Assembly (NCBI GenBank): GCA_023333565.1
Contig: JAJKFH010001865.1
Coordinates: 3,658,001 to 3,722,000 of the forward strand
From: Puffinus mauretanicus
Taxonomy: Eukaryota > Chordata > Aves > Procellariiformes > Procellariidae
Length of the DNA stretch: 64,000 nucleotides
Direction: 5' to 3'
The number at the start of each line of letters is the position of its first letter. The first letter of the stretch is position 1. A program made the position numbers and the translations under genes. Below, piece after piece: positions 1 through 12,200 of the stretch. The notes under the pieces were generated by a model. That model saw nothing but the letters and a program-made list of their open reading frames with translations, had not been told where the DNA came from and searched no databases.

Positions 1-1021
1 AAGTATCCCCATGACCCAGATAAAAGACTGAAGAGCTCTGGGGAAATTTTCTGATTTGGGATGGAAAAATGCCTCTGTGCACAGAGACTCTTGTCTGGTG
101 GTCAGCCTCTGAACAGGTACTTATGCAGTCTGTTTTATTTTGGTTTCTGTGAACAATTGCAGCTCCTGATAAACAAACGTTAGAAATACCCGCTTGATTC
201 TGCATGGCTTGTCTGGCCTGTAGGCTCAGTCCAGAGTGATGTGTAATGGGAGCTTTACTTTGAAAGGAGCTCTGCACAGATTGGAGAGTAACGTTTTCTT
301 CCCTCTTGGTCTAATCTTGGAGGAAGTGAGTCACTGCTCTCTTTCATTTGCTTGGAGGTTGTGCTGGTAGGGAGAACGCATTATAGAAGAGTCAAGTTTC
401 CTATCCTTCCCTCCTATACCTGTTCTCTCTTGCGCTAACTCATCCCACTTAATGCGGAAGAAACAACTGGACTTGAAACGAAGTCCATGAACAAGTGGCT
501 CTAAAAGGGACAGATGAGCTATTTAACTAATGACTTCTGTTCATTCCTGTCACCCAGCCAGGCCTACTTCTGCCTTTACCTGGCTCAAGGAGAAGAGATG
601 ATAGGCTAGCAGTGCTGTACTGTTCCCCTCCAGGCAGAACCTGAAACCTATTCAGCTTCTTGGGGAAACAGTGAACCTGCAGCAGCGAACCCACTGTGAG
701 ATGTTAATCCTGTTGTAAGCATGATAGCAGTGCAAAGCTGTCTTAACGACAGCGTTAGCAGGATGGGCAGGTGAGGTATAGAGATGGGTGGTACAAGAAT
801 TCCAGGACATTCCTTAGGGCCATCCATAAACTGGGCCTCTAAAGATGCCTCCCCTCCCTCACCCCCAGCTGAGCTGCTGTCACAGTGCTGAGGCCAAAGG
901 CTGGGACACAGTGGATATACTAAGGTAAGGTGAAAGTAGCAGCATACACTGCATTTTGTGCTGTTCTCTTTCCTGACGTAATCAAGTACTGTAAGTTTTA
1001 CACACCAGTGCACAGATTACT
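1..1021. other. Non-coding stretch, nothing recognised
   Basis: Unique-looking sequence of mixed composition. A 121-codon minus-strand frame at 648-1013 has no family resemblance and is taken as chance. Confidence 0.6.
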
Positions 1022-1121
1022 GGCATTTACTAGGAAGCATGAGGATCAGGCTGGCAACTGCTCGGAGGCATGCGGAATATACAGGCAATTGCTCTGGAGC
1101 ATGGGGAACACACAGGCAATT
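1022..1121 (+). repeat. 31-bp minisatellite, about 3.2 diverged copies
   Basis: Three successive 31-bp units begin GGCATTTACT (1022), GGCAACTGCT (1053) and GGCAATTGCT (1084), each with GCATG at unit positions 16-20; a fourth starts GGCAATT at 1115. Copies 2 and 3 are most alike. Short open frames overlap it but match nothing. Confidence 0.85.
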
Positions 1122-2939
1122 CAATTCCCAACTGGTTTCTAGGCAGGAGCTACCAATTAAAATTAAAAGAATAAAAGACTGCAAGCTTGGGACTGATGAT
1201 ATGCTCTGGAGAGAGGAGTTGCCAACAGCTTGTGCTACAAAGATGCCTCTCTTTCAGTGGATTTCAAATGGCGAAAGAAACTCAGGTAACGGATCATTCT
1301 TTTCTTCTGGTTTCCCTGATTTTCATGTACTCAGCCGTGCAGCCAAAATTCCTACAAAGACAGACGGGGCTGCTCCCCATGAATTCCAAGCAGCGAGCCA
1401 GCCTTTTGAGAGCTGATGCAGTGAATATGCCAGCAGTCAGCTATACCTAGGAAGCGAGATTTTAAAACCAAGCATCAGGTGTCTGAGCAGAGAGTGTTGA
1501 ATGATGGGGCTCAGATAATCTACTGATGAGAGCATGGTATTTATTTATATATATATGAAATTATTTAGGATTAAAAAAAAAAATCCATCTAATGTGTCTT
1601 TCACATTAATTGTTAATGAGTCTCTGAAGCAGACCTCCCCTTCTGATGGTGAAAACTGAAGCCTAACTAGGTGAGGTTTAGACATACGTGGGATCTGCAA
1701 AACCAGGATTTATGCTGTGCCCATCACAGTGGTCCCTGAGGATCATGTAGGAAGTGGGCAAGTTTTAACTGCAGTTACCAAACTGCAACTACCATGGGGC
1801 AGATGAAGTCGTAAATCATAATCTGTCATTGGTTGTGAAGTCAAAGCATGCTTCCCTTGCTCCTCTCAGAAGTCACGTGAATGTTGATGAACTAGTCAGG
1901 TGGAGGCTGCTGGATGGGAGAATTTTCACAAAAAGCAGTGAGTTTACCCCATTTTTTTAATGATTTTTACAAAAGAGGATAACGCAAAGACTATTAGTGC
2001 TTCAAGTTGTGGAAGTCGTAATGGTGGTGCAAGGCAAGAACTGTGATCTTACCTGAACTCCCTGCCAACCAGAGAAAAAGCTGGGCCACCAGCCATTGAA
2101 AAATGGTGGCACTAATCCAGTCAAAATGTCTAGAGGTAGTACATGCATTGTTTTAAGATGCATTTTGTCACATGTGGCCTTTACTTGGGAAGCAGAGTAA
2201 GAAAGTGAAAACCTTTCAGGCACTTTGTCTCCATCGGGTAAGTTGGGAATCACCAGAGTCCACACCACAGTACTTCAAAGTCGTTGTGGTACCTCATGTC
2301 AACACAATTCTGCTACATTAGGGTTTGCTTTGTGAAGGATGAACTGTGTGGCTTTCAGATTTCTCTTTCACAGAGCTTAATGCAGAAACTCATCCACTAG
2401 CAGGTGCAGGATGGAATCATTTATTATTGCTTAGCTTAATAAACTGCATCTTAAATTATGATATCGATTACTATGTTGAATGAAAAGGCTGAGCTGGCGT
2501 TACAGTATTTGACACAAGAAGCATTTTAAACTGTTTACACTGATTGTGTGGTGCATCAGTATTGTTTTTGGAAAGCAATAGACTTAAAATATGGTGTTGC
2601 ATAAAGTGCCAGGTGCTTCTGAATTCATTTAGTTAAATTTTGATCTAAAAATCAAAGACATTGCATGGCAAAAGGTGCTCACCCAGAGTTCTTGTCCCCA
2701 TTAACAAATGAGGCAACGTTTGCTGTATCAGTTCACCAAATTAATGACATTAAAGCACAGCAAAAATACATTTGCAGCAACCCTAGTAAGTTCTGTAGGA
2801 TCTCCTGACAGGATAAACATGTCTTCTCTGCCCTCCTTTTTTTCCCTCCCCCCCAAACAAGCAATAAAAACATTTTGCATAAACAAATTCCAAATTACAA
2901 CTAATCATAGGAAAGCTGACAAATGTATGCTATGCTAGT
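1122..2939. other. Non-coding stretch, nothing recognised
   Basis: AT-rich unique sequence with a short TATATA run near 1545-1555 and an A run near 1573. No exon, RNA gene or named repeat seen. Confidence 0.6.
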
Positions 2940-3090
2940 CTGTGAAAATACTAATCAAAGCAGCCTGTCAATTGTTAAAGTTAATGATTTAGATATGCAA
3001 AACTCTGACTAAATTTTTGTGGATAATTACGTAATTACGCCTGGGTTAACACAATCAAAAATAGCAATTGCATGCTCCATCTTGAAATCA
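2940..3090. promoter_or_regulatory. Candidate enhancer with 14-bp palindrome (two TAATTA sites around TTACGTAA)
   Basis: The perfect palindrome TAATTACGTAATTA occupies 3024-3037. Its centre, TTACGTAA (3027-3034), equals the consensus of PAR-bZIP and NFIL3 D-box sites, and its arms are homeodomain TAATTA sites. Nearby are GTTAAC (3045-3050), GCAATTGC (3064-3071) and GCATGC (3070-3075), all palindromic. Factor binding is inferred from motif identity. Confidence 0.45.
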
Positions 3091-6000
3091 CCATGGCGGT
3101 TCCCTGCTATCTTTTAAAGGCCTCTTCACCCTTGTTCCCCCTGCACACAAAGTGCAGTAGGGAAAGGAAAAAACACCTGGGAAAGAAAAGCAACTGTGGT
3201 AGGTGTCTCCTGCCTACTCCATCCACTCTTTATGCTCTGCAAAAACAATCCCCTGGAGAACAAAGCACCCGCTAGAGTGGGTGGAGGTGTGGAAAAAGCC
3301 AGCCAGATAACGGAGGACTGGAAACAGGAGAGTTATCTGCTGTAACAAGCTGCAGTAGCAGCACCTCTACCCATGGATTAAAATATGTGTGACAATGAGC
3401 TTTTCCTGTGGGAGGTCTTTTAGATTGAAGAGGAGGGAGTTCAAACTTTGTTTTAAAGGTCTTGCTATGATACAGGAACCCAGGACTGGCAAGGCTTGCC
3501 TAGGTCATTCCATTTTTCATTAAATTATCAAATCATTCAAAAGTTCCTTTTGATCCCAAACAGTTCCCTCCCAGGTGTTTGGTGTAGAAAGGGCTATCAA
3601 GCCCTTCCATCCAAACCGCCACCCCCACGAGCTATGACATGCCCCCTCCACCTGATCATGTGCTTAAAGCCTTTGCTGAGGGTGCCAGAGGAAGGGAGGC
3701 TCTTGGTGGAGGGGAAATGAAAGTGGTAAGCAAGCCCAATCCTGTTGGGCACTTGTCTTTTTTCAGCTCCTTTGAAAATGGCTCTGAGTCTATTTTAAGC
3801 ACCTTTGAAAAGCCTAGTCCTTGGAAATCTTGAATTTCTCTTGCAGCACTGTTTTTTTTCCTTCTTATGTTGGCTTCTTGCTCTCCCTTTATACTAGGAC
3901 TAACTGATACATTGTAGAGATTCCAGATGTTGGGAATCTCAGGGAGGTGACACAGTATAAATAAAATTAATATTGGGCTCTTTCCTGAATGTCACATTGG
4001 CTGGGATGGGGTAATGATAGTGATGGGGATTTAAAAAGTAATATATCTCTTGTGTAATTTTTTATCATAATTTTTCTATACAGTTTCCATTAAATAGATA
4101 AATGACCTAAATGAAGAAGAGAAATAAAGTGAAAGCATAAAATGAGTCCCTGTCAAGAGCTACATAAAAAGAGTCAGGGCCCCAGCCTTCTGAAATTGGC
4201 TGCCTAAACTCCTAAATCCGCAAGTAGATGTTCAGGTGGATTGACTGGCTTTACCAGTGGCTTACTAGTAGTAGGCACCTGACATGTGAGGGAAGCAAAT
4301 GCACACTGATGTAGATGTACTCCCCCCACCCCCCGCAAAAATATGCTGTCTAAGTCAGCTTCAGCTAATTGATGTTAGGGGGCCATTATTGCTTTTGTTA
4401 CATTTTCAAGAGTACCTACTACAAATCCACTTGGTAGGTTGCTCAGCCTGTAATAAGGGCGTGAAATTAAATGGCAGTGTGGTTGGATGTCTGAATGAAA
4501 CCTGAAATGTTGTTTTGGAAACCTTGCAAGCACCTGGAGCAATAGCAGGGCTCTGAGGCACTATTCACCAGTCTTACACTGCTTACTTCTGCTGCACTGA
4601 TGAAGCAAAAATAAACTTCCTGTACTTAGACAGATTTTAAACGTTTTTCTACAAGACAGAAACCAGATGGAATATTTTCACAGCTGACACCAAAATTCAC
4701 AGTTTTCGTGACTTCTGTGATATTGTGATTTATACAGGGACTTTCTGTATCAGCAGCCTTGAGCAGACAGCCTCTTGCCATTCAAGCTTTTAAACATTAT
4801 TTGGATTGGTAGGTCAAAAGATTGTATTAGCTGTGTGAAATGTGAAGTATCAGTGGATTTAAATGATAGCTCTGTGGGCTGTTCTGTTTCTGCATCTCGA
4901 CTATAAGTCATAATAATAAAATATGTTAAAAGTACGCTGCTCCAAAATGGATAGCAAACCCTTAAATGCCTTGAAATTAATCATTTCTAGAAGCAAACAA
5001 AAAATTCTTATGTCAAGGCACGAGCACAAGGCAGGCTATTGTCTTCAAGCATTTGCTAGCTCTCTTAAAGGAAGGACATGAGTGGCAGAAGGCATTCTGC
5101 TTGGGGCTGCGTGTTTCACAGGCAGTATTTTCAGATAAAGATAAACCTGACAAAAAAAGTGTTGGAGGTTGGTTTTGGAGGTTTGGTTTGGTTTTGTTTT
5201 GCCCTGCTGGGGATTGAGAAGCCAAGTCAAAGCTGCTGATAGACCAGATAGAAGGAAGCAGTAGAGAGCGTGGGACCTGGCAGAGCTGGACGCAGGCAGG
5301 GCTTTTTCCCCACGTCCTATTTCCTTTGCTCTCCATTTGTGCCTGGATCAGCTTGTTGTTCTTTGCAGCCAAGCTTCTTCCCACCTTTGTGGGATTTCAT
5401 GGTTTCCTGGGAAGCTTGTGTTGACCTGTGCCTGAAGAAAACTTCAGAAACGCATCGATTTTTCTGTTTTTACGGGGCTTTCTCTACACACGAGAGCAGT
5501 ATTTCAGCAACCCTGGTGGCTCCCTGCCTGTTTCCAGATGCAGTTCCAGATTTTACGTTTTCCTTTCACAGTCTTAGGTGATGTGGCTTTTGGCTGTGTG
5601 ATATCCTTACAAATCTGGAGCAGCACGTTGGTATTCCTGGTGCTAACAGTACTCAAGAGTTCAGCCTGCTGAGGGAGGCAGTGTTGGAGGTATTCCTTGT
5701 GCGTGTGTATTTATAGGATCTCATACTCTGAAATCCACCCCTTTCCCCATCCAAGAGAGCTGATTTGCACAGGGCTCCAGAGATCAGAGAAGTGCCTTGT
5801 CTTTAATCAGGTATTTGCTTAGGAAGGGGTGTGTTGTTGCTAGGGGATGTAATTTCTTTCCAGCTCTGAGAAAGATGGAGATATATATAATTTTAGGTGC
5901 TTATAATATGTGCACCTTATCTTTATAGGAGGATTTATTGGGTAAATCAATGACAGAATAAATACTAACAGCTCCTACGCAGCCAGGGCAAGGGAAAGGC

Positions 6001-6899
6001 TCAGTCTCTAATGCTTTTTTCCTGCTCAACCACTTTTTAACACTACCGGAACACCGAAGTATCCTTCAGTCTTCTGTAACGTATGTACCAGTCTCAACTC
6101 CAATGCAATGGTCAAACGAAGTAACATAAAACCACATATATCCTTCACAGTGAAATAGTGCTTGATGTTGTTCATACCTGACGTGCGAGATTTCTCCCTG
6201 CCACCCCAAAGGAAAAAAAAAGGTAGAAATATGGTAGAGGCAGAGGAGGAGTTCAATAACCTGTAGCAAATCTTACTGAATTGTATGCTAAATAAATGTT
6301 GGTTCCAATGGTATCTGCTGAAAATTGGCATACAACAAAACATTTGGTGATAACATATGGAAGGAGGTGTGGGAGACAGTTAGAAGCAGCTTTCCACTTT
6401 TCTGTACATGTTTATAATCTAGTGTCCTCAACATTATAGATACTACATATTGAAACTGTCTGTATGCAACCTGGCTTACAAAAAAAAAGTGCTGGTATGA
6501 GTAGAAAATACTGCCATTCTTAACATGTTATTTTCGCATGTGGCCCTTTTTTGCCTGTTTTTTCTTTCTCTCCCCCCACCCAGCTTCAGTGAATACAGAC
6601 ACTGTATTATAAGGTTCATGCTAATGAGCAATTGTTTCGAAGGCTGTAGCACAAATCCTTAATGTTCTCCTTCTATAGACAGTCACTGAAATCCAGGAAA
6701 CCACATTTTAAATATAATGCTGCTATATATCTAGGGCAGTTTAAACAAATGGAGTCACTTTTGCATGATACTTCCTTTGGCTGCGCTGATCTGGCAAATT
6801 ACTTAAATATATGCTTAAATCCCATGTGTACTTGCTTTGAAGTCAATGGGATTACTTATATGTTTACATACTCTGGTGGTTTGAGGCCTTAAAAAATAG
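3091..6899. other. Non-coding stretch, nothing recognised
   Basis: Unique sequence; a GT/T-rich low-complexity patch lies near 5160-5205. Frames at 5013-5384 and 6026-6343 (minus) do not resemble proteins. Confidence 0.6.
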
Positions 6900-8200
6900 G
6901 AGGACATTTGGCATTTAGAAAAATAGGGCTGGAACGAGCCTCAAGAAGTCCCCCTTCTGCAGGATTGGTTATATTTATGTCATTCCTGGCAGAATTTTTT
7001 TTCTAGGCTGTTCTTAAAAACATCTGGTGATGGAGATTCCAGATTCCATAGCTTTCCCAGGCTCCATCCCAGTGCTTCACTATCTTAATTATTATAAATG
7101 TTTTTCTCTAATGTCTGACCTGCATCCATCTTGCTGCAAGTTTAACCCGTTTTTGTTTGAATTTTCTAACATGCGAGAACCCTGTGTGTGACAAGCTTTT
7201 ACACATCCAAAGTCTTAAAATTGACTTCCCAAGAATTCTTTTCTCTGAAGACCCCAAAGTTTTCAAATCTTTTCTCCTGGACACATTTTCTGGACCTCTG
7301 GTCGCTTCCATTGCTTTTCTTCTGGGGCTCTCCAATTAGTCCATCTCTGCCTTGCTCTCTTCTCCTCTCCATCCCCCATTAAATTTCAGCCCTTTTCTTG
7401 ACACCACTGTAATTTGTCAACATCTCTTCAAATTCTGAGCCTCCATACTTGCAGTTGTCCTTACTGCAAGCACAGTAAGTGTGCTGTTTCATGGCCAGAT
7501 GATTCACGAAAGTACTGAACAGAATCATATCCACAGCAGAGTTTTGTAATCCTCCCGTCCCCCTAGATGGCTTGCCTCGATTACGGGCAAATGAGAACTT
7601 TCTCTACACATCACGCCCAACCACTTTCATACCTGTCTCGCAACCATTTCATTCAGACCATGTTTTGTTAGTGTGAGTGTGAGAATGACATTTGAGACAG
7701 CACCAAAAGCTTTACTAAATCAAGAAACGTGACATCTCTTGCTTTGCTTCTGCCACAAGGCCTATTCCCATATGGCAGAAGGAAATTAAATTGATTTGAC
7801 AGGATTTATTCTCTACAAATCCATACTAGCTGCTATTCATTTCCATGTTATCTTCTAGGCACTTATAAATAGTTTGATTACTTGTTCTGGTGTTTTTCTG
7901 AGGATTGAAGACAAATTGACTGGCTGGTAACTCCTTAGCTCTGCTTTCCCCCCTTTGTAGAGCTAGATATTCTGTTTGCTCTTTTCCAGCCTTTTGGCAC
8001 CTCATCTTCTATCCTTGCATTCTCAGAGGTGACAGTCCAGTGATTCAGAGATTGCGTAAGTGGCTATTTAAGAATCCTGAGTTGAAATTCATTGTGCCCA
8101 GTCAATTTGAAGACCTCTGATTTATTTAAGGGCATTCTAATCTGCTCTTTTTAGGCCATTATCTTCCTGCTACTACATCTTCTGTTCCTTGTCTGCACTG
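6900..8200 (-). mobile_element. Old L3-like CR1 LINE remnant, 3' part
   Basis: Read on the plus strand, the sequence follows the reverse complement of the 3' part of L3/CR1-type LINEs as I know it from amniote genomes. The order is: a GGCTGGAACGAGCCTCAAGA-like start, 'gatggagattccag', 'cccagtgcttcacta', 'ctaatgtctgacctgca', 'ctggacacattttctgg', 'gacagcaccaaaagctt', and finally 'ctacaaatccatactagc'. This order is collinear over about 1.25 kb. The element therefore lies on the minus strand with its 3' end near 6900. It is heavily diverged, and no reverse-transcriptase frame survives. Short open frames over it, such as one at 7108-7335, are relics or chance. The outer limits are approximate. Confidence 0.72.
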
Positions 8201-9144
8201 GCATCTGTATCCTTCAGAAGCTTCTCAGCGGCACAACCAATTCTCCTAAACTTTCTATTTTTGCCTTCCATGAGATCTCTTGAGTTTAGGTCAACTGCCA
8301 GAGTTTAATCCTATCAACAATGGTCATGTTGCTTCTGGATCAAGGCTTAATTGGAGACTACGGAAAGAACTTCAATTTCTGGTTCTTACTTGGACAGTAG
8401 TCTTGCTGAAGTGTGAGAGCCCTGAACGAAACTAAGAACTGCAATAATGGGACCTGTGGTGGCTTGTGATTTGGGATGCCTGCTGACCAACTTGTGTAAG
8501 GCAGGGTTTGAGCTAGTACATTGATTCATTTTCAACCAGAACAAATAGCTCAACTGTCATTCTGGGAGCTTAATGAACACTTGTGCCACAGTGTCTCCTC
8601 CTCTTTGTTAGAGCTGAGAATTTATTTTAACAAATAGTATATTTAGAGAATAAATTGACCACATTGCATTTACCTCCTAAAGTTGTTGTTTGTGGTGGCA
8701 CTTTCTCGTTTACAGTTCTTCACTGTTGGTCCGGTACCAGAATGGTAACTTTGTCCTTTATCTGTTTCCCTAAAAAAAAAGATAAGTAAGGAGCATCATT
8801 AGAAACTTGCGTAATTTTCATTCATGACAATTTCGTTCATGACAATTTCTGTGATGTCAGTTTTTCCATAGTCAAAAGAAGAATGTTCAGCTGAGATTAC
8901 AACTGATACTCAGTTGAGAACTAGTAACAATTCACTGTATATAAATCAAAACTTTCTGTGCTAATTATAATATATTTATGAGGGCTCTTAGTTTCTCTCC
9001 TATAGAAGAGTATTTTCATTCCTATTATATTTTTGCATAATCTTTTTTTCTGAACGGAAAAAATGCAAAAAATTCAATAGCCGAGATTGTCATTTTAAGA
9101 TGTGCAATGAGAGACTAGGCTAAAAGAAACTGCAATAATCTATG
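8201..9144. other. Non-coding stretch with one small duplication
   Basis: The first 100-150 bases may continue the CR1 remnant in very decayed form. Otherwise only the 15-bp duplication at 8821 stands out. Confidence 0.5.
8821..8850 (+). repeat. 15-bp tandem duplication
   Basis: TTCATGACAATTTC(G/T) occurs twice head to tail with one difference in the last base. Confidence 0.9.
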
Positions 9145-9293
9145 TAATTTCATGGGGTCTTCTAAGGAAATATGCCAATTTTATGGGGGCTTTTATGGAA
9201 AAATTCTGATTTCATGTGGATTCAGGTGAAAAGGTAAATTTCATGGGATTTCTGAAAATGGCTGGATTTCACTGGTTCCATGAAATCTGTGAC
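9145..9293 (+). repeat. Degenerate tandem repeat, about 30-bp unit, ATTTCATGG core
   Basis: AATTTCATGGGG at 9145 recurs as AATTTTATGGGGG (9177), ATTTCATGTGG (9209), AATTTCATGGG (9237) and ATTTCACTGG (9266). Spacings are about 32, 32, 28 and 29 bp. Units are diverged, so this is an old array or part of an unrecognised repeat. Confidence 0.6.
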
Positions 9294-12200
9294 AGCCATG
9301 GAAAAATGCACAGTTCTTGTCATGGAGTAAATTTTTATTGCAGTCTGCAGAACTTTTATTTTCTGTGTACATCTGTTCCTCTGACACATATTATGCATTC
9401 TGGACCTCTTCCTCATCTTGTAGTCTCTTCCTGCGAATATTTTACACTTCTTGATGGATGCATAGTGCTCTGATCCTCAGATGATAGAAATCCATGACTG
9501 CCTACAAAGGAGGTTCAGTGTGCAAGTGTGTGGGAGGGAAGGGCGTGAAAAATAAGAAATACTAAATACAGTCCTGGGGATTTCATATTTTATGGTAATA
9601 CCAGCTTATTTTATGCAATATAGGAGGGAAAATAATCAGGACTAAGGAATGGAAATGATTTATCATATTCAACGTGAGATCTAAGCAATGTAGCATCAAA
9701 AGCAACCTACTTGCAATTTGTAAAATCCTGGCTTGTGCAGAGGGTCCAGCACAAGACCACCCAAGGAGCATAAAAAGCTTCAGAGGAGAATGACTGTGGC
9801 ATCTCAATTTATCCTGTAAGCAATGCCCTCGTTGGCTAGAACGCAAGTGTCACTGTAGCATGCTTGCGTTGTTCCCTGTCTTGATAGAGGCAGCAGAGCT
9901 GAAATAGATCTTGCTTTTCAAGGAGAGAAATTAAGACACAGAGGAGAAAAGGCATGCATCCTCAGACAGGGCTTGAAAATCAATGGTGAGATGAGGTGAA
10001 AACTTACAGGAAGGCTGTGTAGGAAGGGCATGGGAAATGACAAAGAAAAAGCGATATTAGATAAGTGGAGGAATCAGAAAGAAAAGAATTGTGAAGCAGA
10101 TTAAGCCACATCTGTGCAGGGTTTTAAATGAAGAAGTCTGAACAGTGTCTTGAGACGAACAGGGAGCCATCTAATTAGCTTTGATTTAATGATATTCTTG
10201 AACATCTTTGTGCCTGAGCAGCCAGAACTGAGAACATTCCTGACAGTGGAAATGCAGCCTCTCCTGGGGAATCGCCTTCCCCTCAGCTGAGGGGAGACGC
10301 GGAGAAACGTCATAAAGTACAGCAGAGGCAGCGGGGCTGTGGGTTGTTCCTCACGCAGGAAGAGGAGAGGAAATAGATATCAGGGTCCTGGATGATGTCC
10401 TGTACCACTCCCACTTCCATGAGAAATGGGGAGCAGAGAGCTGAAACTAAGATTGGCTGTTGATGCACATCAAGGCTTGTCTATATGTAGCAAAGCCAAG
10501 GGGAGGTTCTGAGGGGCAAGAGGGACAAATGAAAAGCAATGTCTGGTGTATGAGGGAGTTGTTCATGTTAGCTGCAATGGGCAGAGGTATTTGTGCTGCA
10601 TGTTACGCTGTTCTTTATTGCCTGCTACCCACTCTCTACACTGAACCTAATAAGTTCCTAGGATCTGTATTCCCTTTTGCTCAGTTCCTGTAAATGCTAA
10701 ATAGAATTTTGCCATGTATAATGTTTTCTAGAGAAAACATCATCACCTTTTGTTATATTATTTTGAAGGAGTTTTTGGCCTGCTGGGACCCAGAACTGCT
10801 TCTCCCCCTTCCCCATCAAACAACCTACAATTCAGCTCTCCTTTGCATAATCCTATTTCAAATATGAACGATATGAATCTTCCAGTTTATGCTAGCAAGG
10901 AAATTTGGGTGGTTATATTTCATCATTGCCTTAGAGAAGAAGGGCAGGGCGGCTGCCAAGCTGTCTTTGTACAGCTTTTCTCTGCTGAAATCTAGGGAAG
11001 AAACTGTAGTCGTCCTGATAACATATTCAAGCTTTTTCCCCCCTCTTTTTAGCTCGCGGTATCAGCAAGTTGTGGCTGTGCATTTTTCACTTGCAGTAGA
11101 TAATAACAGCCTGCCCACCTCATTCCCGAAGGGTACAGGTCAGACAAGGTCCTACTGTCTCTTTCTCTGGCTGCAGCTTCCTGATATATCTGCCTCTATC
11201 TTGGTGACCCTCAGATCACTGTAGTGACGCCTATATCACCTCTAGGATTTCTAGTGAAAAATGGCTAGTTAAAGTGTTCTATACCAGCATGTAGTGAACT
11301 AGTTGGAGGCCTACCTTTTAGCTTTAGTGAGCTTTTCAACACCGAAAAGGGGTATTCAGCTCGAGGACAGCAAAGCCCAGAAGGAGATGTCTGTAATAGC
11401 ATTGACCAGACAAGCCTGTAGGTCAGGAGGAGGCTGGAGCCTTCACGAGGAGCTGTGGGAGGTTGGGTTGGTTGTTCTGCATCTGGCCTCTGCTGTAGTG
11501 ACTCCTCCTTTGCCAGGGAACTGAACCATACCTTGCAGGGTTGATTACCAGCAGAGCTTCTCCAGCCTCTCTTCATGTACGGCAGGGCAAGGTTGGAGTT
11601 TGTGTCTCTTTGGGGCTCCCATGCTGCACCTTGTCCTTGTGGTGTAAGAATCAAAGCTAGGTGTGATGTCTTGTGGGGTCAGAACAGGATGCGTTGGTAC
11701 TTCTAGTGAAGAACATAGATCAGTTTCGTTCTTTGAAACTTTCCAGTTACTCCTTTTCCTTACATACATTGTATGCTTGCCTTATATGTCTTGTCAAGTC
11801 AGGTAAGAAGAAAATGTCCACTTTGTACTATGTTTTGGCAGACTGTCCCTTTTTGCCCAGGAGCAATTTGTGCCAATGTCTAACTACTCTACCACCTAAA
11901 TATACATGGCTAATGGCTACAAACTTACTAATGCTGATGGGCCAGGGTTGCTGAAAGTGTTCTGTTCACACCAGATGCTGCAACCCTGACCATACATTTG
12001 TGCATGCTTGATTAAACATGCATACAGCTCTGGAGATCGCAGCACAAGGACATGGACTATCTGAGCCTTTAATCTCAAATGTACCCTACAGGTGAGGTAG
12101 ATGGATTAGTATCATCACATATAATCGTATAATTTTACCTCTCAATCCCCTTGATTGCCCTTACTTTGGGAATCCCCAAAGACTTGTGGAGAGTTGTGAG

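Noticed and set aside
7108..7335. 75-codon minus-strand frame
   Set aside because: It lies wholly inside the old CR1 remnant and is not a reverse-transcriptase segment.
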